Positions 6,070-12,883 of a stretch of 13,145 bases of DNA are shown one piece after another (positions within the stretch are counted from its first letter, which is position 1; each line of letters begins with the position of its first letter). The translations under genes were made by a program, and so were the position numbers. Below the pieces are notes generated by a model. The model had not been told where the DNA came from, did not search any database, and saw only the letters and a program-made list of their open reading frames with translations. The stretch comes from DTYU01 sp040757355 (GTDB lineage: Bacteria; Bacillota; Desulfotomaculia; Desulfotomaculales; Ammonificaceae), in the NCBI GenBank assembly GCA_040757355.1, contig JBFLWY010000054.1, forward strand, positions 1 to 13,145, in the 5' to 3' direction.

Positions 6070-7290
6070 TTACAAGTAAACCACATCGCCTTCGTAGTAG
6101 AGCGAAAGAAACAGCAGCAGGTAGTCGCGAATGTGCCTGGTAATGAGGAAGTTGTTCTTTACATGCTCTCTGCCGTTTAAACCGAGCTTGTTTGCGTATT
6201 TCGGCTCCTGGAGCAGTTGCTTCAGGTAGTGAGCGGTTCCCTCGATCGAATACGTCAGGATGCCGGAATACTTGTGTTTTATTTGAAGCGGAATCCCGCC
6301 GACCGCTGAAGCGATAACCGGTTTCGCCTTCCAAAGCGCCTCCGACACAGTCAGGCCGAAGCCCTCTTTCAAGGACTTCTGGAGCACGACTGTAGACGCC
6401 CTCTGCAGCGCATTTATCTCGATGTCGCTTCCGGGCGGCAAATAGATGATGTAAATATCCGGATCGCCGGTTGCGGCGCACTTGACCTCATCAAGAACCT
6501 TCATTCCCTCGGGGTCGTCTGTAGCGCCTCCGCCGGCAAGCACCAGTTGGCAGTCCACGTGCTTTTTTACTTTTTTGTATACCTCTACCACGCCGCAGGG
6601 GTCCTTCAAACGGTCGAAGCGGGAGACCTGGGTGACAATCGGCCTGCTCCTGTCGATTCCCAGCCGTTGGAGCACCTCATCAACCGTTTCCTCCGGCAGT
6701 TCCTTGTTCTTATCGCTCAAAGGATCTATCGAGGGCGATATCAACACCTGGGGGATACGAAGATCCCTGGCAAACGCCGGCGCGGAAAAGACCGTACTGT
6801 CGTACCTGTTAATGTAAGACTCCAAAAACTCCATTACCGGCGGCAATGGGTTCGTAAAGTCTACATGACCTCGCCAAACCCACTTTCCGCCTACCTGCTC
6901 TTTCTTTTCCACCAGGGCTATCGGCTGCGGGTCGTGGATAAAGACGATGTCCCCGTAAAAATCGATCTCATCCGCGTTGCCCCGGTTTACTTCCAAGAAA
7001 TACTCCCAGTCCTCGGAGGTCAATACCACATTCGCACCGTGTAACGCGTTATGGATCTTTTTCGTGATGTTGAAGAACTTATCGTTGCCCTTGATAACGT
7101 CCCACTTCGCGTCCATGCCCAATTCCCTCAGCAACGGGACCATCCGTGTCAGTATTTCCGCCACTCCGCCGCCAACCGAAGTTGAGTTTACATTCTGAAC
7201 GGTCTTCCCCGCCAGGCGCTGCGACAGCAAATACAACTCGCTTATAACACTTGGGCCTACAATGGGCGCATAATCGTTAATTCCCGGCAT
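6070..7290 (-). CDS. treT: TreT-like trehalose synthase, GT4 glycosyltransferase
   Basis: A 406-residue cytosolic GT-B glycosyltransferase of family GT4, resembling TreT, which joins NDP-glucose and glucose to trehalose, reversibly. The N-terminal acceptor domain shows NSTSVGGGVAEIL (35-47) and FIHDPQP (117-123) plus WRGHVDF (139-145). The C-terminal donor domain shows VSRFDRLKDP (222-231), LAGGG (251-255) and the EX7E-type segment EGFGLTVSEALWKAKPV (309-325). The start is ATG at 7288-7290 with GGTGAG upstream inside the end of the DUF5752 gene; the two genes overlap by 14 bases, so translation is probably coupled. Trehalose would serve as a compatible solute or spore or stress protectant, but specificity is inferred from resemblance only; another disaccharide product is possible. 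Confidence 0.85.
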   Translation of the reverse strand: MPGINDYAPIVGPSVISELYLLSQRLAGKTVQNVNSTSVGGGVAEILTRMVPLLRELGMDAKWDVIKGNDKFFNITKKIHNALHGANVVLTSEDWEYFLEVNRGNADEIDFYGDIVFIHDPQPIALVEKKEQVGGKWVWRGHVDFTNPLPPVMEFLESYINRYDSTVFSAPAFARDLRIPQVLISPSIDPLSDKNKELPEETVDEVLQRLGIDRSRPIVTQVSRFDRLKDPCGVVEVYKKVKKHVDCQLVLAGGGATDDPEGMKVLDEVKCAATGDPDIYIIYLPPGSDIEINALQRASTVVLQKSLKEGFGLTVSEALWKAKPVIASAVGGIPLQIKHKYSGILTYSIEGTAHYLKQLLQEPKYANKLGLNGREHVKNNFLITRHIRDYLLLFLSLYYEGDVVYL

Positions 7291-7933
7291 GTTCTCTCAC
7301 CATGTTGATTATTTTTTCCCGGAGACCCTCAAGCGTGATTGTATATGGGTCCAATTTTGACATCGCTTCCGCGAGCTCGTCTTTACCCAGAAGCCTGAAC
7401 CAGGCCGCAAAGTCGTTTTCGTCCTTTTGAAGCCGCATCCGCGCCTCAAAAATATGAAAGTAGAGCGAGTTTATGCTAATCTGCCGGAGAACCTCGGCAA
7501 ATTCTTTTAGATTGCGGGCGGAGTAAGGCATCGGCAGAATAAAGGTCTTGCATGCCGTAAAGTAAAACTCCTGTCCCGGCGGACAATCAACGGTATATTT
7601 ATTTTCTGAAAGCCAGCATTCCAATATCTCAACGAATCTCGACCTCAGGGTCTCCATGCTGTGAAACTCCGCCGTGTCCACACTCGCAAAAAGCTCACCC
7701 AGCTCCTTTATGTTGAGGATGTTCGTAAGCCAGTAAGCAAAATCATTGGGCGGTTCCGGCGAGAGATAGTGATGCTGCTGCAAAAACCTGTGCGTATGAT
7801 AGTAGATCGAAGACAGTGGTACCGTTTTTATGCCCTCCAATAATTCGCGAGGGTTCTTAGCTTTGACCCCTAAGAGCGTGACGAGATGATACTGCGTATA
7901 GAAGCGAAACGGACCGTTTTTCAAGCTTAACAC
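7277..7933 (-). CDS. DUF5752 family protein, partner of the TreT-like enzyme
   Basis: A 218-residue soluble protein, mostly helical by composition, without signal peptide or membrane segments. It fits the DUF5752 family, which from memory occurs beside TreT-like glycosyltransferases in bacteria and archaea; its biochemical role is not known. Two similar halves may be present: SIYYHTHRFLQQ near 42-53 and SLYFHIFEARMR near 155-166 are followed in each case by an acidic or polar stretch, a FAYWL/FAAWF motif and a LGELF/LAEAM segment. The start given is GTG (7931-7933). TTG three codons later is at least as good, since GGGGTG then lies six bases before it. It overlaps the downstream glycosyltransferase gene by 14 bases, so both form one operon. 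Confidence 0.8.
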   Translation of the reverse strand: MLSLKNGPFRFYTQYHLVTLLGVKAKNPRELLEGIKTVPLSSIYYHTHRFLQQHHYLSPEPPNDFAYWLTNILNIKELGELFASVDTAEFHSMETLRSRFVEILECWLSENKYTVDCPPGQEFYFTACKTFILPMPYSARNLKEFAEVLRQISINSLYFHIFEARMRLQKDENDFAAWFRLLGKDELAEAMSKLDPYTITLEGLREKIINMVREHAGN

Positions 7934-8138
7934 CCCGATAGTTTAGTTTTACCCATCCATAGCCGTCCCAGCATTGCGCGCTCTTCAAGTTTAAGAGACG
8001 GATTTAGCGGCCAAACCCGCCTTAGTTTTTACAGACAACTGTTTTAATAGTTATCTTCGTCAACACCCAGGCAGGTATTGGGCGCCGGTTCTTTAGAATA
8101 TTCATAAAACGTCTCGCTTTACCACTTGAAAAAGCAGG

Positions 8139-8732
8139 TTACTTCTCTTTTCGTTTTAGTTTGCGCAGGTGGTAAAAACTCCTCCGGTTCCGCGTTTTAA
8201 CCGCTGGGAAAACACCCTCGATTGCCGAACGGACCTCTTCTATCGAATAAAACGCCTTCGGATTATACTCCTTGATGAGTTTAATGACATTTTGCAGGTC
8301 TTTACGCTTGATGATAGTAAAGACGATCTTAACGTCTCCTGTGGTACCTTCCGCATTAATGATCGTAACACCGTACCCGGCGTGTTTAAGGCGCTCGACC
8401 AAGTCGCGGGCACCTCGAATCGTAAAGATGCGTACCGCCAAGGTTCCCATCGCTAACTTTTCTTCCAAAAAAATGCCGACAAAGTTACCCATGGCGAAGC
8501 CGCCGGCGTAAGCAATGTAGTAAGCAAAATTTGTAAGGTTTTGTATTATCTGAGTTATCGCCAGCAACCAGATTAATACTTCGAAAAACCCTAAGAACGG
8601 AGCAAGGTACTTATATCCCCTGGAAACATAAATAATTCGTAGTGTGCCGATGCTTACGTCAAGGATACGCGCAGTAAAAATCAACAGCGGCAGGACAATC
8701 CAAGTAAATATGTCCGATCGAAAGAAATCCAT
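8139..8732 (-). CDS. UPF0316 membrane protein (DUF5698 plus DUF2179)
   Basis: A 197-residue protein of the UPF0316/YebE type. Three hydrophobic segments (about 8-30, 43-62, 68-88) form the DUF5698 membrane part, with the conserved LDVSIGTLRIIYVSRG signature (24-39). A cytosolic DUF2179 domain follows (about 115-175), containing GYGVTIINAEGTTGDVKIVFTIIKR. The tail is strongly basic. DUF2179 is widely regarded as a small-ligand sensing domain, but the ligand and function are not established. ATG at 8730-8732 is the only good start codon, although no clear ribosome binding site precedes it. It stands alone: 205 bases separate it from the DUF5752 operon downstream, with no obvious terminator. Confidence 0.88.
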   Translation of the reverse strand: MDFFRSDIFTWIVLPLLIFTARILDVSIGTLRIIYVSRGYKYLAPFLGFFEVLIWLLAITQIIQNLTNFAYYIAYAGGFAMGNFVGIFLEEKLAMGTLAVRIFTIRGARDLVERLKHAGYGVTIINAEGTTGDVKIVFTIIKRKDLQNVIKLIKEYNPKAFYSIEEVRSAIEGVFPAVKTRNRRSFYHLRKLKRKEK

Positions 8733-8753
8733 GCCAAATGCCAGCGATTGGAT

Positions 8754-8781
8754 GCACCCGTCGCAGGTCTCAGACGGGCGC
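8754..8781 (-). promoter_or_regulatory. Leader hairpin upstream of the UPF0316 gene
   Basis: In minus-strand RNA, GCGCCCGUC (8781-8773) pairs with GACGGGUGC (8762-8754): nine pairs including one G-U, around a ten-base loop. On the plus strand the same position would be an A-C mismatch, so the structure is better as RNA from the gene's own strand. It lies 22 bases before the ATG. It matches no riboswitch class I recognise. Confidence 0.45.
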
Positions 8782-8848
8782 TGTTCAGCAGTCCCCCCTC
8801 ACAAAGTATATCCTTTCACTATTTGATGTGTGTGTCAAGGGGATAATC

Positions 8849-9226
8849 ATGATTTGCTGTAACGCGAGAGTATTAATGAAAACCTTGGTATCCTTTAAGG
8901 CTCACTCCCTGAATCAGGAAATTTACCGGCAGTACATTCCAAACCATAAAGTTAGCTGGAAAGCTATTATAAACCTGCCTACATTCGTAAAAAAACACAC
9001 TAGACAGGAGTTGACCGCTTTCAGCAATTTTACGATGACGTATATAATTGTCCCGTCACTATGCCACTGGGATAACCAGCCCTTTGATCCCGCTCCGGAG
9101 GTAAAAGCCGGCATCCAGGCCATCGAGGCCGATGGCTCGTGGGAAGGACTTGCACAAATCGGTAATGCACAATGGCCGCCGCACGAAGGTGACTTAGTCG
9201 ACGTGGCCGCTTCTCTGCCCAAGTAG
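8849..9226 (+). CDS. Small hypothetical protein, orphan
   Basis: A possible 125-residue protein that I do not recognise. The ATG at 8849 has AAGGGG at 8837-8842, six bases upstream. The frame is also open further upstream to 8738, but without a ribosome binding site. The C-terminal half (from about residue 70) shows good purine-N-pyrimidine codon structure and a protein-like composition, with FDPAPEVKAGIQAIEADGSW and GNAQWPPHEGDLVDVAASLPK. The N-terminal half is richer in Lys, Ile and Thr. It runs opposite to all its neighbours. It could be a small real gene, a remnant of a larger one, or chance; a minus-strand frame over 8923-9222 is its shadow with poorer composition. Confidence 0.4.
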   Translation: MICCNARVLMKTLVSFKAHSLNQEIYRQYIPNHKVSWKAIINLPTFVKKHTRQELTAFSNFTMTYIIVPSLCHWDNQPFDPAPEVKAGIQAIEADGSWEGLAQIGNAQWPPHEGDLVDVAASLPK

Positions 9227-9347
9227 CACTAGCAGCGAACTTAGCATGTCCGATTATGAGATACTTTCCTGTGGTCTTGCAGGTGAGTCTTGAGTTGTTT
9301 GTCACCGTGTCGTGTATATTGTCGGTGAAAACCTTTTCCAAAGAGCT

Positions 9348-9367
9348 ACATTAGCAAACATTAGCAA
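9348..9367. repeat. Tandem duplication of a 10-mer
   Basis: ACATTAGCAA occurs twice in direct succession (9348-9357, 9358-9367), just beyond the tRNA terminator. It is probably a simple slippage duplication in non-coding sequence. Confidence 0.6.
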
Positions 9368-9383
9368 ACTCCAGATTCATTAG

Positions 9384-9415
9384 TAAAAAATAAGACCCAA
9401 GGAATTTCCCTGGGT
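9384..9415 (-). terminator. Rho-independent terminator after tRNA-Leu
   Basis: On the minus strand, ACCCAGGGAA is complementary to TTCCTTGGGT (one G-U), a near-palindrome at 9395-9415, followed by CTTATTTTTT. It starts 14 bases after the tRNA CCA end. The usable loop is probably four to five bases after the inner pairs open. Confidence 0.8.
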
Positions 9416-9429
9416 ATTAAACCCGTCTT

Positions 9430-9516
9430 TGGTGCGGCAGAGAGGATTTGAACCTCCACGGGCTCAGTGCCCACTAGATCCTGAGTCTAGCGCGTCTGCC
9501 TTTCCGCCACTGCCGC
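9430..9516 (-). tRNA. tRNA-Leu, anticodon CAG
   Basis: 87 bases including the encoded CCA. Acceptor GCGGCAG pairs with CTGCCGC, discriminator A, then CCA. The anticodon stem CTAGA/TCTAG encloses the loop CTCAGGA, giving anticodon CAG for CUG codons. There is a long variable arm typical of leucine (class II) tRNAs and a T arm GGAGG-TTCAAAT-CCTCT. It has its own promoter and terminator. Confidence 0.97.
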
Positions 9517-9525
9517 GCACCTTTT

Positions 9526-9554
9526 ATTATAGACGACACGAACCTCTTTGGCAA
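9526..9554 (-). promoter_or_regulatory. Sigma-A promoter of tRNA-Leu
   Basis: On the minus strand, TTGCCA (9549-9554), a 17-base spacer, then perfect TATAAT (9526-9531). The predicted start falls only a few bases before the mature tRNA 5' end at 9516. It lies between the khtU stop codon and the tRNA. Confidence 0.85.
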
Positions 9555-9577
9555 GGGTGCGCAATCAAATCAACCCG

Positions 9578-10798
9578 TTAGCATGCCGCACTTCCCGCTT
9601 TCTTTCGCGCGAAGAGGGTCCATGCCTTTATTGATATGGTGTGAATCCACCGTGACTTCTTGGCCGTAATCGGGCTGATGACGGCAAGAAGAAGAATGTA
9701 CAGGGCAGCCAGCGCAGGAAGCGGATAGTCCGCTATTGCGACGCCCGCGATTCCCGCGGTAATGACGGCGAACTCCCCCCGTGACATCAGGCTGCAGGCC
9801 ACGTTTGTCGCCGCTCTGCCCCGGTAACCGCTGATCCATGCACTGAGAAGTCCTGTAAAGTAATTTCCTACCACTGTGGCCGCCACAGCAACAAGAGTGT
9901 ACGTAGCCACCGGTGCAAACTGGCGGCAGTCGATTTCCATGCCAAACGAAAAGAAGAAAACAGCTCCAAAAAGGTCCCTTAGCGGCGTAACCAACTGAAT
10001 GATACGCTTTGAATGTGATGTCTCTGCAAGGACGAGGCCCAGGAGCAAGGCGGCTACGGCTTCCGCCACACCCAGTTCTTCTGCGAAATACGCCATGATC
10101 AACAGCAGTGAAAAGACCAGCATAATCAGCGGCTCTCCGCTGCGGAAGCTCAACAAGGAGTCAAGAAGTTTGCTTAACCGCCGGCCTAAAAAGAGAATTC
10201 CGAGAATAAAAGCCACCGTTACAACGCCAGCGACTATACCGACCAACGGCGAGGTGCCTTTCGTTAGAAAGAACCCTGAAAGGGCGGAAAGGAATACAGC
10301 CATGAAGGCGTCTTCGAAAACCATTATGCCCAAAATCAACTCGGTTTCCGGGTTGGCCGTTCGCTTGAACTCTACCAGTAGCTTGGTGACAACGGCGCTG
10401 CTCGACACAGTAGTAATTCCTGCTATGGCAAGCATTGCGGGCCACGATTGAAAAAGGAGCCACCCGAGCGCCAGCCCCCGGACGAAGTTTAACGCTACGT
10501 AAATGCCTCCGCCTTTCAGAATGGTCGTCCCACGCTCGATTACACGCGTAGCAGAGAACTCCAGGCCGAGGTAAAAAAGCAGCAAAAGGATTCCGAGCCG
10601 GCTCATCATTTGAATTGACTCGGTATGCTCAACCAAACGGAGGTCGAACCACGCGCCGTGCGGTGCATGGGGCCCTATCATGATGCCGAACAAGATCAAC
10701 AGGGGAATAGAACTGAAGTGAAATTTTCGCGCGATGAGTATCGCCGCGGTTGCCCCGGCGATAACGAGGACCAGATTCAGGAACAAGGCGTCCGACAC
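9578..10798 (-). CDS. khtU: CPA2-type K+/H+ antiporter, KhtU-like
   Basis: A 406-residue membrane antiporter of the cation:proton antiporter-2 family, about 12-13 hydrophobic segments, without a cytosolic nucleotide-binding domain of its own. Conserved stretches are IPLLILFGIMIGP (31-43), LLLFYLGLEF (72-81), TTVSSSAVV (129-137), the ion-binding helix ILGIMVFEDAFM (155-166, acidic pair Glu162-Asp163) and MSRGEFAVITAGIA in the C-terminal third. It would export K+ in exchange for H+, under control of the KhtT-like subunit encoded just upstream. The start is GTG (10796-10798), with AAGGGGG six bases before it; only two bases separate it from the khtT stop codon, so translation is likely coupled. 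There is no terminator before the downstream tRNA-Leu, so read-through is possible. Confidence 0.9.
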   Translation of the reverse strand: MSDALFLNLVLVIAGATAAILIARKFHFSSIPLLILFGIMIGPHAPHGAWFDLRLVEHTESIQMMSRLGILLLLFYLGLEFSATRVIERGTTILKGGGIYVALNFVRGLALGWLLFQSWPAMLAIAGITTVSSSAVVTKLLVEFKRTANPETELILGIMVFEDAFMAVFLSALSGFFLTKGTSPLVGIVAGVVTVAFILGILFLGRRLSKLLDSLLSFRSGEPLIMLVFSLLLIMAYFAEELGVAEAVAALLLGLVLAETSHSKRIIQLVTPLRDLFGAVFFFSFGMEIDCRQFAPVATYTLVAVAATVVGNYFTGLLSAWISGYRGRAATNVACSLMSRGEFAVITAGIAGVAIADYPLPALAALYILLLAVISPITAKKSRWIHTISIKAWTLFARKKAGSAAC

Positions 10799-10800
10799 AA

Positions 10801-11319
10801 TTAGCCCCCTTCGCCCGTCACCATCCTCTCGAATAGTTCAAGGGAATCTCTACGGCCCGCGACGATTATTGTTTGGCCAGGGGTGAAGACATAGCTTGGA
10901 CCCGGGTTAATGGCTGCAGTCCGCTTCTTGCCTTTTTCCGTTTGCTCGATAACGGCTACGATCGTCACGCCGTACTTTTTGCGTACGCCCAGTTCCCCGA
11001 TTGACTTGCCTGCCACCTCGGAATCCGGGCTGATTTTAAGCCATTCGATGTGGAGTTCGGCAACCGCCGCTTCAAGCTTCTCCAGAACCTTTGGCTGATA
11101 AAAAGCGCCGCCGATGATTGATCCTATCTGCCGGGCTTCCTGGTCCGTAAGCATCACTGAGCAAGTAGGTTCATCTTCTCCCGGGGGGAGGTAGAATAGT
11201 TCGCGATTACCCTCGTCGTAGATTACCACTACAAACCGGTCACCGCTTTCCAACTGGGCGAAATACTTTTTCCCGAGTCCCGGAAGCTCCGCCTCCTTAA
11301 TGGTACCCAAAGGTGACAC
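10801..11319 (-). CDS. khtT: KhtT-like regulatory subunit with TrkA-C (RCK_C) domain
   Basis: A 172-residue soluble protein. The N-terminal part TIKEAELPGLGKKY (6-19) resembles the start of Bacillus KhtT. The C-terminal RCK_C/TrkA_C domain covers about 90-168, including SEVAGKSIGELGVRKKYGVTI (100-120) and VFTPGQTIIVAG (144-155). In Bacillus subtilis, KhtT gates the KhtU antiporter and binds c-di-AMP; the same is inferred here from gene order and similarity. The start given is GTG (11317-11319), but TTG three codons later (11308-11310) has GGGGGTG about six bases upstream and fits the homologue's length better, giving 169 residues. It forms an operon with khtU and is transcribed away from the K+ channel gene. 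Confidence 0.88.
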   Translation of the reverse strand: MSPLGTIKEAELPGLGKKYFAQLESGDRFVVVIYDEGNRELFYLPPGEDEPTCSVMLTDQEARQIGSIIGGAFYQPKVLEKLEAAVAELHIEWLKISPDSEVAGKSIGELGVRKKYGVTIVAVIEQTEKGKKRTAAINPGPSYVFTPGQTIIVAGRRDSLELFERMVTGEGG

Positions 11320-11617
11320 CCCCGCCGCCGTGGTTTTCGATAACAGGACGCTGACTCCAAGCTTTTATCTAAGTAAACTAGTTCGTCTACACACCTATAA
11401 TAACAAACGGCAAAGGGGACAGACAAGATATCCGAAAAGCGGTTCCCTTTTTACCATTGTTGAAGGGTCTGAAAGTTGCAAGAATACTTAGAATTCCTGT
11501 ATCAAAAAAAGCGAGACCCAAAACCCTTGTTAAAAAGGATGTAAACTCAGACCTTTCCCGGCCGAAAAAGAGGAATAGTAAAGAATTCGCCGAAAACTTT
11601 TTGTGGAGGTCCTGCAC
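11320..11617. other. Divergent promoter region between khtT and the K+ channel gene
   Basis: 298 bases with no supported gene; the minus-strand frame at 11387-11833 reads antisense to the channel and is a shadow. On the minus strand, TTGTCT (11422-11427) and TATTAT (11397-11402) lie 19 bases apart, a weak promoter for khtTU. For the channel, TTGCAA with TATCAA at 18 bases near 11477-11506 is equally weak. No ydaO/c-di-AMP riboswitch was recognised. A hairpin element lies at 11412-11450. Confidence 0.5.
11412..11450 (+). repeat. Hairpin element with AAAGGGGAC/GTTCCCTTT ends
   Basis: AAAGGGGAC (11412-11420) can pair with GTTCCCTTT (11442-11450) over nine pairs, one of them G-U, around a 21-base interior, and is followed by TTTTTACC on the plus strand. 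It could act as an attenuator in the channel gene leader. Equally, the GGGGAC-ag...GGTTCCC pattern resembles dispersed REP-like elements I recall from Firmicutes and other genomes. Confidence 0.45.
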
Positions 11618-12700
11618 GTGCCAGACCCAAGAACTACCGGAGGCGCAAACCGCAGAGTGTTTCACACAGCGTTGCGCCTTTTCGTCTATTTGGCTGTTTT
11701 TGGTGCTGCGGCCTGTATAGTCGGGACTTTTTTGGTGGCTCACTTTGAAAGACTTCCACTGTTCGATGCCTTTTACCTGCTGGTTATCACCTTGGCTACC
11801 GTAGGCTACGGCGATATCCATCCTGTAACCCAAGTCGGGAAAATAATCATTATGCTCCTTATTGTCTTCGGAGTAGGCTACGTTTCTTTATCAGCGTCTA
11901 TAGTAATGGCCACACTGGTCGAAGGGCACATTATAGAGTTCTGGAGGGAAAGAAAAATGGAGAAAAAGATATTGAAACTCAAAAACCACATCATTGTCTG
12001 CGGTCTGGGCCGTGCCGGGTCGGCGGTGATAAGGCAGCTCGTACGTGAAGGGGTAGACTTCGTCGGGATAGACCTCGATGAGCGTAACGTGGAAACGTTT
12101 AAGGAACGTGGCTATTTAGTGATCAACGGGGACGCGACTGAAGACGAAATCTTAAAGCGGGCGGGGGTCGATAGAGCAAAGAGCCTTGTATCCGCTCTCC
12201 CACACGACCCGGCAAATATCTTGATCACAATGGCCGCAAAAGATCTGAACCCGCGAATCCGTGTCGTAGCCCGCGCCGACCGGCCGGAGAACATCACCCG
12301 CTTAAAACGCGCCGGCGCGGACTGGGTAACCGCAGTAGGCGTGCCCGGCGGCACCCGTTTGGCCCTGGCAGCCCTTAAACCGGCTACGGTAGATTTCGTC
12401 CACAGTATTCTCGAGCGCCGTCATGCCCTATATAAGCTAGAAGAGTTACTTATACAGGAAGGATCATTTCTTGCCGGGAAGCCCATCCGGGAATCCCGTC
12501 TTAAAGAAGATTATGGCGCCCAACTGTTAGCCATACTCCGGGGCGAGGAGACCATTGTTAACCCGGAAGCGGAAGAGAAAATTCTTGCCGGTGATGTAAT
12601 TATCATCTTCGGCCCAAGGGATAGACTCTCACAACTGGAAGCCTCCCCCGGTACGGCCTGTCCGCTTGTTTCTCAGGAGATAACCACCTCTGTGGAATAA
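11618..12700 (+). CDS. RCK-gated K+ channel, two transmembrane helices
   Basis: A 360-residue potassium channel of the MthK/Kch-like type. Two membrane helices (about 19-41 and 74-99) flank the pore loop with selectivity filter TVGYGD (61-66). A cytosolic RCK_N Rossmann domain begins at HIIVCGLGRAGSAV (124-137, GxGxxG at 129-134), with acidic residues in GIDLDE (150-155), and an RCK_C domain occupies about 272-347. It would form a tetramer and pass K+ when the RCK ring binds a ligand such as Ca2+, nucleotide or c-di-AMP; which one is unknown. The start is GTG at 11618-11620, preceded by GGAGGT (11605-11610) at seven bases; an upstream in-frame GTG at 11603 overlaps that site and would wrongly add five residues. 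It diverges from khtTU, together a potassium homeostasis locus. Confidence 0.92.
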   Translation: MPDPRTTGGANRRVFHTALRLFVYLAVFGAAACIVGTFLVAHFERLPLFDAFYLLVITLATVGYGDIHPVTQVGKIIIMLLIVFGVGYVSLSASIVMATLVEGHIIEFWRERKMEKKILKLKNHIIVCGLGRAGSAVIRQLVREGVDFVGIDLDERNVETFKERGYLVINGDATEDEILKRAGVDRAKSLVSALPHDPANILITMAAKDLNPRIRVVARADRPENITRLKRAGADWVTAVGVPGGTRLALAALKPATVDFVHSILERRHALYKLEELLIQEGSFLAGKPIRESRLKEDYGAQLLAILRGEETIVNPEAEEKILAGDVIIIFGPRDRLSQLEASPGTACPLVSQEITTSVE

Positions 12701-12727
12701 AAGTTTATCTTACAACCAAAAATATAA

Positions 12728-12752
12728 AACACCCGACGGTTGATCGGGTGTT
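12728..12752. terminator. Bidirectional terminator between the K+ channel gene and 5S rRNA
   Basis: AACACCCGA (12728-12736) pairs perfectly with TCGGGTGTT (12744-12752) around a seven-base loop. On the minus strand the hairpin is followed by TTATATTTTT and ends the rRNA operon just after 5S. On the plus strand it is followed by CATAAATTTT, so it can also serve the channel gene that stops at 12700. Confidence 0.85.
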
Positions 12753-12760
12753 CATAAATT

Positions 12761-12878
12761 TTCCGGCGGTGACCTGCTCTCCCGCTCCGTCGCCAGAGCA
12801 GTACCATCGGCGCTGGAGGGCTTAACTGCCGTGTTCGGGATGGGAACGGGTGTTTCCCCTCCGCCATGACCACCGGAA
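12761..12878 (-). rRNA. rrf: 5S ribosomal RNA
   Basis: About 118 bases on the minus strand. The 5' end TTCCGGTGGTCATGGCGG and 3' end CACCGCCGGAA pair as helix I. The conserved core GAACACGGCAGTTAAGC and the region CGCCGATGGTACTG are present. It is the last gene of the rRNA operon, followed by a terminator. The exact ends may differ by one or two bases. Confidence 0.96.
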
Positions 12879-12883
12879 ATTTT

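Noticed and set aside
8805..8838. Minus-strand TTGACA (8833-8838) with TATACT (8805-8810) as promoter of the UPF0316 gene
   Set aside because: Both hexamers are good, but the spacer is 22 bases, too long for a sigma-A promoter; no acceptable -10 exists at 16-18 bases.
9030..9341. Minus-strand frames opposite the small orphan ORF
   Set aside because: No ribosome binding site, protein composition typical of an antisense shadow, and weaker codon structure than the plus strand.
11320..11617. ydaO-type c-di-AMP riboswitch before khtT
   Set aside because: I looked for its conserved segments on the minus strand and found none; the region is AT-rich and lacks the expected helices.
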